This document shows positions 7,538-15,599 of a DNA stretch of 64,000 nt, in pieces. How positions within the stretch are numbered: the first letter of the stretch is position 1; each line of letters starts with the position of its first letter. The position numbers were made by a program, and so were the translations under genes. Below the pieces are notes generated by a model. That model was not told where the DNA came from. It worked only from the letters and a program-made list of their open reading frames with translations, and did no database searches. This DNA comes from Methylococcaceae bacterium UBA6146 (GTDB lineage Bacteria > Pseudomonadota > Gammaproteobacteria > Methylococcales > Methylomonadaceae), in the NCBI GenBank assembly GCA_002422395.1, contig DIUY01000011.1, forward strand, positions 186,001 to 250,000, given 5' to 3'.

Positions 7538-8422
7538 ATGGCTAAATTACGTCAATGTGCAATATATGGTAAAGGTGGAATTGGTAAATCCACCACTACA
7601 CAAAATCTGGTTTCTGCTTTGGCGGAACTGGGCAACAAAGTAATGATTGTCGGTTGCGACCCTAAAGCCGATTCTACCCGTTTAATCCTGCACGCAAAAG
7701 CGCAGACAACCATCATGAGCTTGGCGGCTGAAGCAGGCAGTGTTGAAGATTTGGAACTCGAAGACGTGTTGAAAGTCGGCTACGGCGGCATCAAATGCGT
7801 TGAATCAGGCGGCCCTGAGCCAGGCGTTGGCTGTGCAGGCCGTGGTGTTATCACCGCGATTAACTTCCTCGAAGAAGAAGGTGCTTATGATGATGAACTT
7901 GACTTCGTTTTTTATGATGTACTTGGGGATGTTGTGTGTGGTGGTTTTGCCATGCCAATCCGTGAGAACAAGGCGCAAGAAATTTACATCGTTTGCTCGG
8001 GCGAAATGATGGCGATGTATGCCGCCAACAACATTGCTAAAGGTATCGTGAAATACGCGAACTCAGGCAGTGTCCGTCTGGCCGGTTTAATCTGTAACTC
8101 ACGTGAAACTGCACGTGAAGACGAACTGATCTCTGCGTTGGCTGCAAAAATCGGCACAACAATGATCCATTTCGTACCACGTGACAATGTTGTGCAACGC
8201 GCTGAAATCCGTCGTATGACTGTTATCGAATACGAACCACAAGCTAAACAAGCGGATGAATACCGCCAATTGGCAATCAAAATTCGTGATAACAAAAACT
8301 TCGTCATCCCAACACCAATCACTATGGACGAGTTGGAAGAATTGATGATGGAATTCGGCATTATCGACCAAGAAGACGAATCTATCATTGGTAAAACAGC
8401 CGCTGCTGAAGCGACTGCTTAA
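7538..8422 (+). CDS. nifH: Nitrogenase iron protein NifH
   Basis: Homodimeric Fe protein that passes electrons from ferredoxin/flavodoxin to the MoFe protein with ATP hydrolysis. The 294-aa length is typical. The P-loop GKGGIGKST is near residue 11; the 4Fe-4S ligands are the cysteines in GVGCAGRG and VVCGGFAM. The arginine after the first ligand (CAGRG) is the known ADP-ribosylation target in organisms with DraT. The ATG is preceded by AGGAGA. The gene is first in the operon behind a sigma-54 promoter. Sequence is the Mo-nitrogenase type; no vnf or anf genes are in the window. Confidence 0.99.
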   Translation: MAKLRQCAIYGKGGIGKSTTTQNLVSALAELGNKVMIVGCDPKADSTRLILHAKAQTTIMSLAAEAGSVEDLELEDVLKVGYGGIKCVESGGPEPGVGCAGRGVITAINFLEEEGAYDDELDFVFYDVLGDVVCGGFAMPIRENKAQEIYIVCSGEMMAMYAANNIAKGIVKYANSGSVRLAGLICNSRETAREDELISALAAKIGTTMIHFVPRDNVVQRAEIRRMTVIEYEPQAKQADEYRQLAIKIRDNKNFVIPTPITMDELEELMMEFGIIDQEDESIIGKTAAAEATA

Positions 8423-8433
8423 AACGAACAACT

Positions 8434-8463
8434 TGTAGAGACGCAAAATTTTGCGTCTCTACA
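8434..8463. repeat. Perfect 30-bp palindrome between nifH and nifD
   Basis: Arms of 15 bases (TGTAGAGACGCAAAA and its complement) meet with no spacer. No T-run follows, so it is not a standard terminator. A near copy lies after nifK (11889-11916). In RNA it would form a strong hairpin that could protect the nifH message or attenuate read-through into nifD, consistent with the general need for more NifH than NifDK. Confidence 0.85.
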
Positions 8464-8524
8464 GGATTCTGATCCTCAAACCGTGTCTATGGAAGATTAT
8501 CCATGGCATCCGTAGGAGAACAAC

Positions 8525-10003
8525 ATGGCAGCTTTAACCAGAGAAGAAACTGAAGCGTTGATTCAGGAAGTTCTGGAAATTTATCCCGAACAGGCCAAAA
8601 AAGACCGCGCCAAACATTTGGCGGTCAACGACCAGTCGCTCGAAAAATCAAACAAATGTATCACTTCCAACCGCAAATCTTTGCCAGGCGTCATGACCAT
8701 CCGTGGTTGTGCTTACGCTGGCTCTAAAGGTGTGGTTTGGGGCCCGATCAAGGATATGATCCATATTTCCCATGGCCCGGTCGGTTGCGGACAATACTCC
8801 CGCGCCGGTCGCCGTAACTATTACGTCGGTACTACAGGCGTGAACACCTTCGGTACGATGAATTTTACGTCTGATTTCACCGAAAAGGACATCGTGTTCG
8901 GCGGCGACAAAAAGCTGGCGAAAATTATCACCGAAATTGAAGGCTTGTTCCCGCTGCATAAAGGCATCAGCATCCAATCCGAATGTCCGATTGGTCTGAT
9001 TGGTGACGATATTGAAGCGGTTGCCAAAAAAGGCAACAAAGAAATCAACAAACCGGTTGTGCCTGTCCGTTGCGAAGGCTTCCGTGGCGTGTCGCAATCT
9101 TTAGGCCACCATATCGCCAATGACGCGATCCGGGACTGGGTCTTGGAAAACCGCGACGGTGACGACAGCTTCCCGACCACCCCTTATGACGTTGCCGTGA
9201 TCGGTGACTACAACATCGGTGGTGACGCTTGGGCTTCACGCACCTTGTTGGAAGAAATGGGTTTGCGCGTTGTCGCCCAATGGTCCGGTGACGGCACTAT
9301 CGCTGAAATCGAAAAAACCCCAAAAGTTAAGCTGAACCTGATCCATTGCTACCGTTCGATGAACTACATCGCACGGCACATGGAAGAAAAGTACAAAATC
9401 CCCTGGATTGAGTACAACTTCTTCGGCCCGACCAAAATTGCCGAATCACTGCGCCGGATTGCCTCGCATTTTGATGACACCATCAAAGCAGGCGCGGAAC
9501 GTGTGATTGCCCGTTATGAAGCTGAATATCAAGCGGTCATCGACAAATACAAACCACGCCTGCAAGGCAAACGCGTCATGCTGTACATCGGCGGTTTGCG
9601 GCCTCGCCATGTCATTGGTGCGTATGAAGATTTGGGCATGGAAGTTGTGGGTACCGGTTATGAATTTGGCCATAACGACGATTATGACCGCACTATCCAA
9701 GAAATGGGCAACTCGACGTTGTTGTACGATGACGTGACCGGTTATGAGTTTGAAGAGTTCGTTAAACGTGTGCAACCGGATTTGATCGGTTCAGGCATCA
9801 AGGAAAAATACATTTTCCAAAAAATGGGTGTTCCGTTCCGGCAAATGCACTCTTGGGACTATTCCGGCCCTTACCACGGTTATGACGGCTTCGCCATTTT
9901 TGCCCGCGATATGGACATGACAATCAACAACCCTTGCTGGAAACAAGTGAAAGCGCCGTGGAAAACGGATGCGAGTAGCGAAGCGGTTAAAGCCGCTGCG
10001 TAA
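8525..10003 (+). CDS. nifD: Nitrogenase MoFe protein alpha chain NifD
   Basis: Alpha subunit of the heterotetrameric MoFe protein that reduces N2. Of 492 aa, P-cluster cysteines are visible in RGCAYAG, HGPVGCGQYS and SECPIGLIGDD. The FeMo-cofactor ligands are the cysteine in LIHCYRSMNYI and the histidine in RQMHSWDYSGPYHG. A strong GGAG lies upstream of the ATG. The gene is separated from nifH by 102 bp containing a perfect hairpin, and from nifK by 300 bp containing a mobile-type inverted repeat; the latter gap is unusually long for nifD-nifK. Confidence 0.99.
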   Translation: MAALTREETEALIQEVLEIYPEQAKKDRAKHLAVNDQSLEKSNKCITSNRKSLPGVMTIRGCAYAGSKGVVWGPIKDMIHISHGPVGCGQYSRAGRRNYYVGTTGVNTFGTMNFTSDFTEKDIVFGGDKKLAKIITEIEGLFPLHKGISIQSECPIGLIGDDIEAVAKKGNKEINKPVVPVRCEGFRGVSQSLGHHIANDAIRDWVLENRDGDDSFPTTPYDVAVIGDYNIGGDAWASRTLLEEMGLRVVAQWSGDGTIAEIEKTPKVKLNLIHCYRSMNYIARHMEEKYKIPWIEYNFFGPTKIAESLRRIASHFDDTIKAGAERVIARYEAEYQAVIDKYKPRLQGKRVMLYIGGLRPRHVIGAYEDLGMEVVGTGYEFGHNDDYDRTIQEMGNSTLLYDDVTGYEFEEFVKRVQPDLIGSGIKEKYIFQKMGVPFRQMHSWDYSGPYHGYDGFAIFARDMDMTINNPCWKQVKAPWKTDASSEAVKAAA

Positions 10004-10303
10004 GCCGTATTGATTTCACACCTAGATTTTAATTCTGTGCAACTTTCTATTAGCACGTCATTCCGGCAGGGATTGCCGGAATCTAAGCGACATGGATGGC
10101 AACTCATAAACACATCCCTGTGTTCTGGATTCCGGCAATCCCTGCCGGAATGACGGTATCTTAAAGTTTGCTGTATTTATTGAATTCTTTGGTGTGGTAA
10201 CACTGCAATATTTGCAAATGGTAGGCATCATCATTTTGCATGGTGCGTACCCAACTCTTACTCAAAACGTCGTCCACAGATTAGTGGCGCGTAGGAGATT
10301 ACC
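10004..10303. other. nifD-nifK intergenic region with repeat
   Basis: The 300-bp gap contains a 100-bp inverted-repeat element (10056-10155, listed separately) followed by about 150 bp of AT-rich sequence. I find no -24/-12 promoter here (no GG-N10-GC in the right context), so nifK is probably transcribed from the nifH promoter through the repeat. A clear GTAGGAG ribosome-binding site precedes nifK. Confidence 0.6.
10056..10155. repeat. 100-bp inverted-repeat element (copy 1)
   Basis: Begins CGTCATTCCGGCAGGGATTG and ends with its inverted complement, with an internal segment of about 40 bp. The flanks outside (GCAACTTTCTATTA on the left, TATCTTAAAGTTTGC on the right) are also imperfectly complementary. 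A second copy of the same 100-bp length lies at 55383-55482. This is the form of a REP/BIME-like or MITE element; no transposase is encoded. Confidence 0.8.
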
Positions 10304-11875
10304 ATGAGCCAACAAGTTGATAACATCCAACCCAGCTATCCGTTATTCAGAACTGACGAATACAAGGAGAACCTGGCCAACAAACGTGCCGAATATGAAG
10401 AACGCCATCCGCAAGAAAAAATTGATGAAGTGTTCCAATGGACGACCACTAAAGAATACCAAGAGCTGAACTTTAACCGTGAAGCCTTGACCGTCAACCC
10501 TGCCAAAGCTTGCCAACCGTTAGGCGCAGTGCTGTGCGCATTGGGTTTTGAAAAAACCATGCCTTACGTCCACGGTTCACAAGGCTGTGTCGCGTACTTC
10601 CGCACCTATTTTAACCGCCATTTCAAAGAGCCTATCGCTTGCGTGTCTGACTCCATGACCGAAGACGCGGCGGTGTTCGGTGGACAAAAAAACATGTTCG
10701 CAGGTTTGGAAAACGCCAAAGCCTTGTACCAGCCTGACATCATCGCCGTTTCGACTACCTGTATGGCGGAAGTTATCGGTGACGACTTGAACGCGTTCAT
10801 CAACAACGCCAAAAAAGCCGGCCATGTCGAGCAAGATTATCCGACTCCGTTCGCACATACTCCAAGCTTTGTCGGCAGCCACACCACGGGTTGGGACAAT
10901 ATGTTCGAGGGTATGGCAAAGTATTTCACGCTCAACCACATGGAAGGCAAAGCCGTTGGCAGCAATGGCAAGATCAATCTGGTGCCGGGTTTTGAAACTT
11001 ACTTGGGCAACTTCCGCGTCATGCACCGTATGATGAAAGAAATGGGCGTGGATTATTCTTTGTTGAGCGATCCTTCTGAAGTCCTTGATACGCCAGCAGA
11101 CGGCACGTTCCGCATGTATGCGGGCGGCACTACCCAAGCGGAAATCAAAGACGCGCCAAACGCTATCGACACGATTTTGCTGCAACCTTGGCAGTTGGAA
11201 AAAACCAAAAAGTTTGTACAAAACATCTGGCACCAACCTGCCACCGCCATCAACATCCCAATGGGCTTGGAATGGACTGACGAGTTCTTGATGACCATTT
11301 CCAAACTGACTGGCAAAGAAATACCTGCCTCATTGGAATTGGAACGTGGTCGTCTGGTGGACATGATTACTGACTCGCATGCTTGGCTGCACGGCAAAAA
11401 GTTTGCGCTGTACGGTGATGCTGATTTCGTCATGGGTATGACCAAATTTTTGCTGGAATTGGGCGCAGAACCCTCTGATGTGTTGTGCAACCATGCCAAC
11501 AAACGCTGGCTGAAAGCCATGGAAAAAATCTGCAAAGATTCGCCTTATGGCGTCAACACCCAAATCCACATTGGCCGTGATTTGTGGCATTTTCGCTCCT
11601 TGATGTTCACCAATAAACCGGACTTCATGATCGGCAACTCTTATGGCAAATTCATCCAACGCGACACCTTTTACAAAGGCGAAGCGGACGAAGTGCCATT
11701 GATCCGTATCGGTTTCCCCATTTTCGACCGCCACCATTTGCACCGCATGACCACCTTAGGCTATGAAGGCGCAATCTACATGCTGACCACCTTGGTCAAC
11801 GCGGTATTGGAGCAGTTGGACAAAGAAACCAAAGGCATGGGCACTACGGATTACAACTACGATTTGATCCGTTAG
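10304..11875 (+). CDS. nifK: Nitrogenase MoFe protein beta chain NifK
   Basis: Beta subunit of the MoFe protein, 523 aa as in Azotobacter-type enzymes with the extended N-terminus. P-cluster ligands are the cysteines in NPAKACQPLGA, HGSQGCVAYF and VSTTCMAEVIGDD. The serine near the bridging cysteine (CVSDSMTED) is also retained. The C-terminus DYNYDLIR is typical. It lies in the nifHDKT transcription unit but is preceded by a 300-bp repeat-bearing gap and followed by a palindromic hairpin. Confidence 0.99.
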   Translation: MSQQVDNIQPSYPLFRTDEYKENLANKRAEYEERHPQEKIDEVFQWTTTKEYQELNFNREALTVNPAKACQPLGAVLCALGFEKTMPYVHGSQGCVAYFRTYFNRHFKEPIACVSDSMTEDAAVFGGQKNMFAGLENAKALYQPDIIAVSTTCMAEVIGDDLNAFINNAKKAGHVEQDYPTPFAHTPSFVGSHTTGWDNMFEGMAKYFTLNHMEGKAVGSNGKINLVPGFETYLGNFRVMHRMMKEMGVDYSLLSDPSEVLDTPADGTFRMYAGGTTQAEIKDAPNAIDTILLQPWQLEKTKKFVQNIWHQPATAINIPMGLEWTDEFLMTISKLTGKEIPASLELERGRLVDMITDSHAWLHGKKFALYGDADFVMGMTKFLLELGAEPSDVLCNHANKRWLKAMEKICKDSPYGVNTQIHIGRDLWHFRSLMFTNKPDFMIGNSYGKFIQRDTFYKGEADEVPLIRIGFPIFDRHHLHRMTTLGYEGAIYMLTTLVNAVLEQLDKETKGMGTTDYNYDLIR

Positions 11876-11888
11876 TTTGTGTATCCCT

Positions 11889-11916
11889 GTAGAGACGCAA
11901 AATGTTGCGTCTCTAC
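11889..11916. repeat. 28-bp palindromic hairpin between nifK and nifT
   Basis: Twelve-base arms (GTAGAGACGCAA and complement) with a 4-base loop. It is a near copy of the palindrome after nifH (8434-8463). No T-tract follows, so termination is unlikely; transcript processing or 3'-end protection of the nifHDK message is possible. Confidence 0.8.
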
Positions 11917-11950
11917 GCCTATTTAATGCGTGTTAAACGGAGAAACCCAA

Positions 11951-12172
11951 ATGCCTAGCGTCATGTTGAAAAAAAACTCGGAAGGCAAATTGGTCTTCTA
12001 CGTGCCGAAAAAAGACTTGGAAGAAGTGGCGGAATCCGTCGAGTTTGATACCGCCGAAAAATGGGGCGGTGAAGTCGTTTTGGCCGACGGCTCGAAATAT
12101 TACTTTGAACCGATTCCCATGCCCGACTTCCCCATCACTTTACGCGCAAAACGTGTAGATTCAGGAGAATAA
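11951..12172 (+). CDS. nifT: NifT/FixU family protein
   Basis: Small 73-aa protein; the start at 11951 (MPSVMLKKNSEGKLVFYVPKK) is preceded by GGAG 8 bases upstream and gives the family length. NifT is a conserved beta-rich protein next to nifHDK in most diazotrophs; its function is unsettled, with suggested roles near cofactor insertion. Sequence features match the family: KDLEE in the middle and a C-terminal WGGEVVLADG...YYFEP block. It ends 2 bp before the ferredoxin gene. Confidence 0.93.
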   Translation: MPSVMLKKNSEGKLVFYVPKKDLEEVAESVEFDTAEKWGGEVVLADGSKYYFEPIPMPDFPITLRAKRVDSGE

Positions 12173-12174
12173 TC

Positions 12175-12375
12175 ATGGCCTTATATATTGTTGAAGCAGA
12201 CTGCATTTCCTGCGGTGACTGCGAACCGGTCTGTCCCACCCAATCCATCACCGAAGGTGCGATAGTCTTTAAAATTGACAAACGCACCTGTACCGAATGC
12301 GAAGGCGATTTTGACGTGCCGCAATGCGTTAAAGTCTGCCCTATCGACAACTGCATTCTGCCTTTAGAGGCTTAA
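12175..12375 (+). CDS. 2[4Fe-4S] ferredoxin (FdxN-like)
   Basis: 66-aa ferredoxin with two cluster motifs: CISCGDCEPVCP (residues ~10-21) and CTECEGDFDVPQCVKVCP, whose enlarged spacing between second and third cysteines marks the Alvin/FdxN-like class found in nif clusters. It is likely an electron carrier to NifH or for nif cofactor assembly. It is packed between nifT and nifY with gaps of 2 and 4 bp, so co-expressed with nitrogenase. Confidence 0.93.
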   Translation: MALYIVEADCISCGDCEPVCPTQSITEGAIVFKIDKRTCTECEGDFDVPQCVKVCPIDNCILPLEA

Positions 12376-12379
12376 TTTT

Positions 12380-13084
12380 ATGAACCAGGACGCGCTATCA
12401 CGGGAACTGGCCCTGCGCATCGGGCTGGCGGCACGCGCCTTACCCGATACCGATGCCAAGCGCCTGCTCGCCGTGCTTGCCGATTGCACCGGTATGCCGA
12501 TGACCGAAAGCCAACTCGCCAACATTGACTTGGCGACCTTAAAAGCGGCCGGGCAAGGTGAATTTGCCAAGGTTGCGGACGACGTTTTGCAACAGGCATT
12601 GGACATACTCAAAAACACCGCATCCGAAAAAATCTTGCCTGCCGTGCAGCCTTACGAAGAGGGCGAAATGCCCAATTCAGTGCGCATTGCCTGCGCCAGC
12701 GATGATGCCATCCATGTCAACGGCCATTTTGGCGGCTGCACTTGGTTTATGGTTTATCAGGTGAACAGCGAAGAAGCACGACTGATTGACATCCGTGCCA
12801 CGGACATTCCAGCGGGCTTGGTGGTTGACGACAAAAACATCTACCGCGCCGAGCAAATCCAGGATTGCAAAGTGGTCTATGTCGCTTCGGTCGGCGGCCC
12901 TGCGGCGGCGAAAATAGTCAAGCTAGGCATACATCCGATGAGACTGGAGGCCGTGGCAAGCTTGGCTGACATCATCAGCCAATTGCAACAGGTCATGGCG
13001 GGTTCGCCGCCACCGTGGTTGGCAAAAGCAATGGGCATTGAGGTTAGCGAACGGTTTAAATTTGATCGGGAAGCAGTGGGTTGA
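12380..13084 (+). CDS. nifY: NifY/NafY-type dinitrogenase cofactor-binding protein
   Basis: 234-aa protein with two parts. The helical N-terminal domain (about 1-95) resembles the NafY apo-dinitrogenase-binding domain. The C-terminal NifX/NifB-like domain (about 98-215) includes RIACASDDAIHVNGHFGGC, FMVYQVNSEEARLIDIR and VVYVASVGGPAAAKIVKLGIHP. NafY/NifY binds FeMo-cofactor and apo-MoFe protein during maturation; the histidine in HVNGHFGGC is the likely cofactor-binding residue by analogy with NafY. It lies 4 bp after the ferredoxin gene. Whether to call it NifY or NafY is a naming issue. Confidence 0.9.
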   Translation: MNQDALSRELALRIGLAARALPDTDAKRLLAVLADCTGMPMTESQLANIDLATLKAAGQGEFAKVADDVLQQALDILKNTASEKILPAVQPYEEGEMPNSVRIACASDDAIHVNGHFGGCTWFMVYQVNSEEARLIDIRATDIPAGLVVDDKNIYRAEQIQDCKVVYVASVGGPAAAKIVKLGIHPMRLEAVASLADIISQLQQVMAGSPPPWLAKAMGIEVSERFKFDREAVG

Positions 13085-13112
13085 TTCAGGCGTGGCAAGA
13101 TTAGATTTGTAG

Positions 13113-13136
13113 GGTGGGCAAGCTGTGCTGCCCACC
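13113..13136. repeat. Short inverted repeat (GGTGGGCA hairpin)
   Basis: GGTGGGCA and TGCCCACC flank an 8-base loop just before a nif-associated small gene. A related hairpin with the same arms lies at 50092-50115, suggesting a dispersed repeat family. Confidence 0.6.
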
Positions 13137-13164
13137 ATTTATAACTACAAGAGAGGGAACCAGG

Positions 13165-13431
13165 ATGATAACAACCGAACAAGTGCAAGAAATTGCCGAT
13201 AAAATCGAAAAATTGGGTGTGGATGACAGCACGGTTTCAACACTGCGCCAAGACTATCAGCCTATCCATTTCACTTATTGCATGGATGATGATTTGCCCA
13301 ACAACAACCCTGTGTTGGCACAGGAAAAATTCAACTTGTATTTGATAGACGGGCGCGACCATTGCCTATGCCTGACCACCGATTATGAAGTGGCGACGGG
13401 CATTGTCGTTGCCGAAATTATTCCCGATTAA
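13165..13431 (+). CDS. Small nif-cluster protein (DUF6129-like)
   Basis: 88-aa protein; the start at 13165 (MITTEQVQEIADKIEKLGVDDS) is chosen because a longer frame would begin inside a repeat hairpin and GAGAGGGA lies upstream. It is acidic, with an N-terminal helix, a central QPIHFTYCMDDDLPNNNP block and a C-terminal strand region. Similar small proteins occur after nifY in Azotobacter and methanotroph nif clusters; I associate it with DUF6129 from memory, without certainty. No metal motif or signal peptide is seen. It lies 14 bp before the LRV gene, so it is in the nif operon. Confidence 0.75.
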   Translation: MITTEQVQEIADKIEKLGVDDSTVSTLRQDYQPIHFTYCMDDDLPNNNPVLAQEKFNLYLIDGRDHCLCLTTDYEVATGIVVAEIIPD

Positions 13432-13445
13432 ACGGGGCCGAGCGT

Positions 13446-14228
13446 ATGTCCGGCCAAGAAATCCCAGTTACCGTGCCGATAGCCGATTGCAGCCGCTGCC
13501 CGTTTCGCGGCAAAACGTTGCTGATGGGCCGTTGTATGCCTGGCGACACCTGTATTGCCGCCGAAAGCGGGCGGCAAATCGACCGCTTTTTGCGTGTCAA
13601 CCCAGCCTATGCCGAACAGTTCCTGCACGACACTTTCTGGGAACGGCGGGCGATTGCCGTCCGTTATGCGCCGCAAAAGGCTTTGGCGGAACTGGTGAAT
13701 GACGATGACGAAGTGGTCCGGCGGGCCGTCGCCTACCGTCTGCCGCCCACGCAATTGTCGGCGCTCATCAACGACAACGACCGCGAAGTGCGGATGACAG
13801 TTGCCGACCGCATCGCCCCGGAACACTTGGAACAATTGGCGGACGACCCTGACTACATCGTGCGCCTGACAGTGGCCAGACGTTTGCCGCAAGGCCGGTT
13901 GTTCCGGCTCATCCGGGACCGTGACGATGATGTGCGCAAAGTGGTCGCCGGACGTCTGCCCGAAGTCAGCTTGGCGCTAATGGCGAATGATGAAGCCCCC
14001 GAAGTCCGGCGCATCATCGCCGAACGTATTGACCCTGACGATGCGGCTTTGCTGTTGGCCGACCCCGATTGGGTGGTGCGCTATATTGCTGTGCAGCGGG
14101 CCGCGCCTGAGTTGTTAGGCAGCCTGCTTGATGACCCCGAACCCGATGTGCGGGCGGCGGTTCAGGAACGCTTGAACGCTCAAGGGCAAGCCGGGGCAAA
14201 AAACAACACACCGGAAGCATCACCATGA
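13446..14228 (+). CDS. 4Fe-4S leucine-rich repeat variant (LRV) protein
   Basis: 260-aa protein. The N-terminus carries four cysteines (CSRCPF near 16-21, then CMPGDTC near 31-37) expected to hold a 4Fe-4S cluster. About seven tandem LRV repeats of 23-24 residues follow (e.g. DDDEVVRRAVAYRLPPTQL, NDREVRMTVADRIAPEHL, DDPDYIVRLTVARRLP). This is the architecture of the LRV protein first described beside Azotobacter vinelandii nif genes, whose cellular role remains unclear. It overlaps the next gene by 4 bases (ATGA), indicating coupling. The alpha-helical superhelix suggests protein-protein contacts. Confidence 0.92.
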   Translation: MSGQEIPVTVPIADCSRCPFRGKTLLMGRCMPGDTCIAAESGRQIDRFLRVNPAYAEQFLHDTFWERRAIAVRYAPQKALAELVNDDDEVVRRAVAYRLPPTQLSALINDNDREVRMTVADRIAPEHLEQLADDPDYIVRLTVARRLPQGRLFRLIRDRDDDVRKVVAGRLPEVSLALMANDEAPEVRRIIAERIDPDDAALLLADPDWVVRYIAVQRAAPELLGSLLDDPEPDVRAAVQERLNAQGQAGAKNNTPEASP

Positions 14229-15187
14229 TAGAGCAAACTTTTCAACTCGATGGGCAACAATTGGCGAAGTTGTGTAAAAACATCTTACCGGACCAAAGTG
14301 ACGAACTGCTGCTGGCAAAAATCCAAGCCTTAGTGCCCGATTATCGGGTGCGGCTGGCTCGGACCGGCAACGAATGGTACCGCTTGGGCGGTATTGTTGA
14401 TATGCACGGCAACCGTGTTGCCAATGATTTGGTGGAATGGACAGAACGTACGTTTATTGAATGCGGCAAAGACCTGCAAACCTTGATCGACCACACCCGC
14501 GAGCAACAACTGATTGCCACGCGGCAAACCGGCAACACCTTGTATTTTGTTATCCAAACAGGCAGTAAGGCGGCGGATTTTATCCAATTGGACATCGACA
14601 AAATCCGCGAAATGTCAGACCGCTTGCTGGTTAGCGCCGTGCATCCGCCGGAAGATTTGGAAGAGTTCATTGACCCGTTGGAGCCTGAATGTATCGACAC
14701 TTTTGGGATTGGCACGGCACGCTATTTATATCGCCGCAAAACGGATGTCATCGTGTTCATGGAAGAAATCAACAAATACCACCTTGACCCGCATCCGGTG
14801 CAACGGTTTATGGACGATTGGAACCGCAGTGGCGCCGGACAACAAGCTGTTTTGTCCGATGATTGGATTGTGCGCCCGTTCCGCAACACTGGCCGCTTTG
14901 GCGAACAGCAGATCAACGTGGAACTCATCAACACGCAAACCAAAAACCTGCCACAACTGGACGGGCTACAAGGTAAAAAAGGTCTGGCGCTGCATAATCT
15001 GCTCACCCGTTTTGATCGGCAGGCGGGCTATCCGTTTGCGTGGTTTTTTTATATGGTCAAAGGCAAACTGGTGCCGCCACAATGTGGCGTTGCCGTGTAC
15101 AAAGACATTAGCGGAGATTTCTCTTATCTGCCTGAGCGTGATGCCACGGTCTTGACAGATTGGATACATGTGCCGTACAGCGTTTAA
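14225..15187 (+). CDS. Nif-cluster protein of unknown function (320 aa)
   Basis: A soluble 320-aa protein translationally coupled to the LRV gene by ATGA. The first ~90 residues (YRVRLARTGNEWYRLGGIVDMHGNRVANDLVEW) resemble the small beta/alpha pattern of other nif accessory proteins. The centre is acidic (HPPEDLEEFIDPLEPECIDTFG), and the end is WIHVPYSV. No P-loop, cysteine cluster or membrane helix is present. Homologues appear in Azotobacter-like nif regions as I recall, but I know no assigned function. Position predicts a role in nitrogenase maturation or protection together with the LRV protein. Confidence 0.8.
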   Translation: MIEQTFQLDGQQLAKLCKNILPDQSDELLLAKIQALVPDYRVRLARTGNEWYRLGGIVDMHGNRVANDLVEWTERTFIECGKDLQTLIDHTREQQLIATRQTGNTLYFVIQTGSKAADFIQLDIDKIREMSDRLLVSAVHPPEDLEEFIDPLEPECIDTFGIGTARYLYRRKTDVIVFMEEINKYHLDPHPVQRFMDDWNRSGAGQQAVLSDDWIVRPFRNTGRFGEQQINVELINTQTKNLPQLDGLQGKKGLALHNLLTRFDRQAGYPFAWFFYMVKGKLVPPQCGVAVYKDISGDFSYLPERDATVLTDWIHVPYSV

Positions 15188-15244
15188 TTTTCATCAACCG
15201 CTTTGCCCATCAAGCAAAGCATTATCAACAAAAGGAGTAACATT

Positions 15245-15463
15245 ATGTCAATCGCCCAGATAAAAGCGTTTTCTGAGCAAGCAAAAGCAGACCCTGAACT
15301 CAAAGAGAAGTTGTTGGCCGTGCAGAAAATCAGGGAACTGATCACCTTAGGCAAAGAATACAACTTTGAGCTGGATGAGGTGGAACTGTACCCGCCTAAT
15401 GAACCGCAATTCACCGAAGAGCAGTTGTCTGAACGGATGGCGAAAGCGTTGTTGCGGGTCTAA
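15245..15463 (+). CDS. Nif11 domain protein
   Basis: 72-aa protein starting at ATG 15245, preceded by AAGGAG. The N-terminal helix MSIAQIKAFSEQAKADPELK, followed by a glycine turn and acidic helices, is the Nif11 family pattern. Nif11 domains occur both as stand-alone proteins in nif clusters and as leader regions of RiPP precursors. Here no GG cleavage site, Cys-rich core or modification enzyme is visible, so the stand-alone nif type applies. It is the last gene of the nif run before a hairpin at 15501-15523. Confidence 0.85.
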   Translation: MSIAQIKAFSEQAKADPELKEKLLAVQKIRELITLGKEYNFELDEVELYPPNEPQFTEEQLSERMAKALLRV

Positions 15464-15500
15464 AGGTCTTGCAAAAGCGATAGGTAAGCCTTCCATATGC

Positions 15501-15523
15501 GGGGTGGCCATGAAGGCCACCCC
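15501..15523. terminator. Candidate terminator hairpin at end of nif block
   Basis: GGGGTGGCC and its complement flank a 5-base loop, in the gap between the Nif11 gene and the convergent dehydrogenase gene. There is no T-run on either side, so efficiency and orientation are uncertain. Confidence 0.45.
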
Positions 15524-15599
15524 TATGCCCTCCTCAGTCAGGCCATAGCGTGATAAAGGGGGCGGCGGCAATAAGAAAGCCAAGATATTGATCACGCAC

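Noticed and set aside
7213..7545. 110-codon open frame on the plus strand upstream of nifH
   Set aside because: It covers the NifA site, IHF site and sigma-54 promoter and overlaps the nifH start; its beginning lies upstream of the predicted transcription start, so it is chance.
8434..8463. Rho-independent terminator after nifH
   Set aside because: The palindrome is strong but no T-run follows on either strand; treated as a repeat/processing element instead.
10156..10303. Separate sigma-54 promoter for nifK
   Set aside because: TGG-rich stretches exist, but none has GG and GC spaced by 10 bases with a -12 TTGC element.
15245..15463. Nif11 protein as a RiPP precursor
   Set aside because: No double-glycine cleavage site, no Cys/Ser-rich core and no lanthionine or other modification enzyme nearby.
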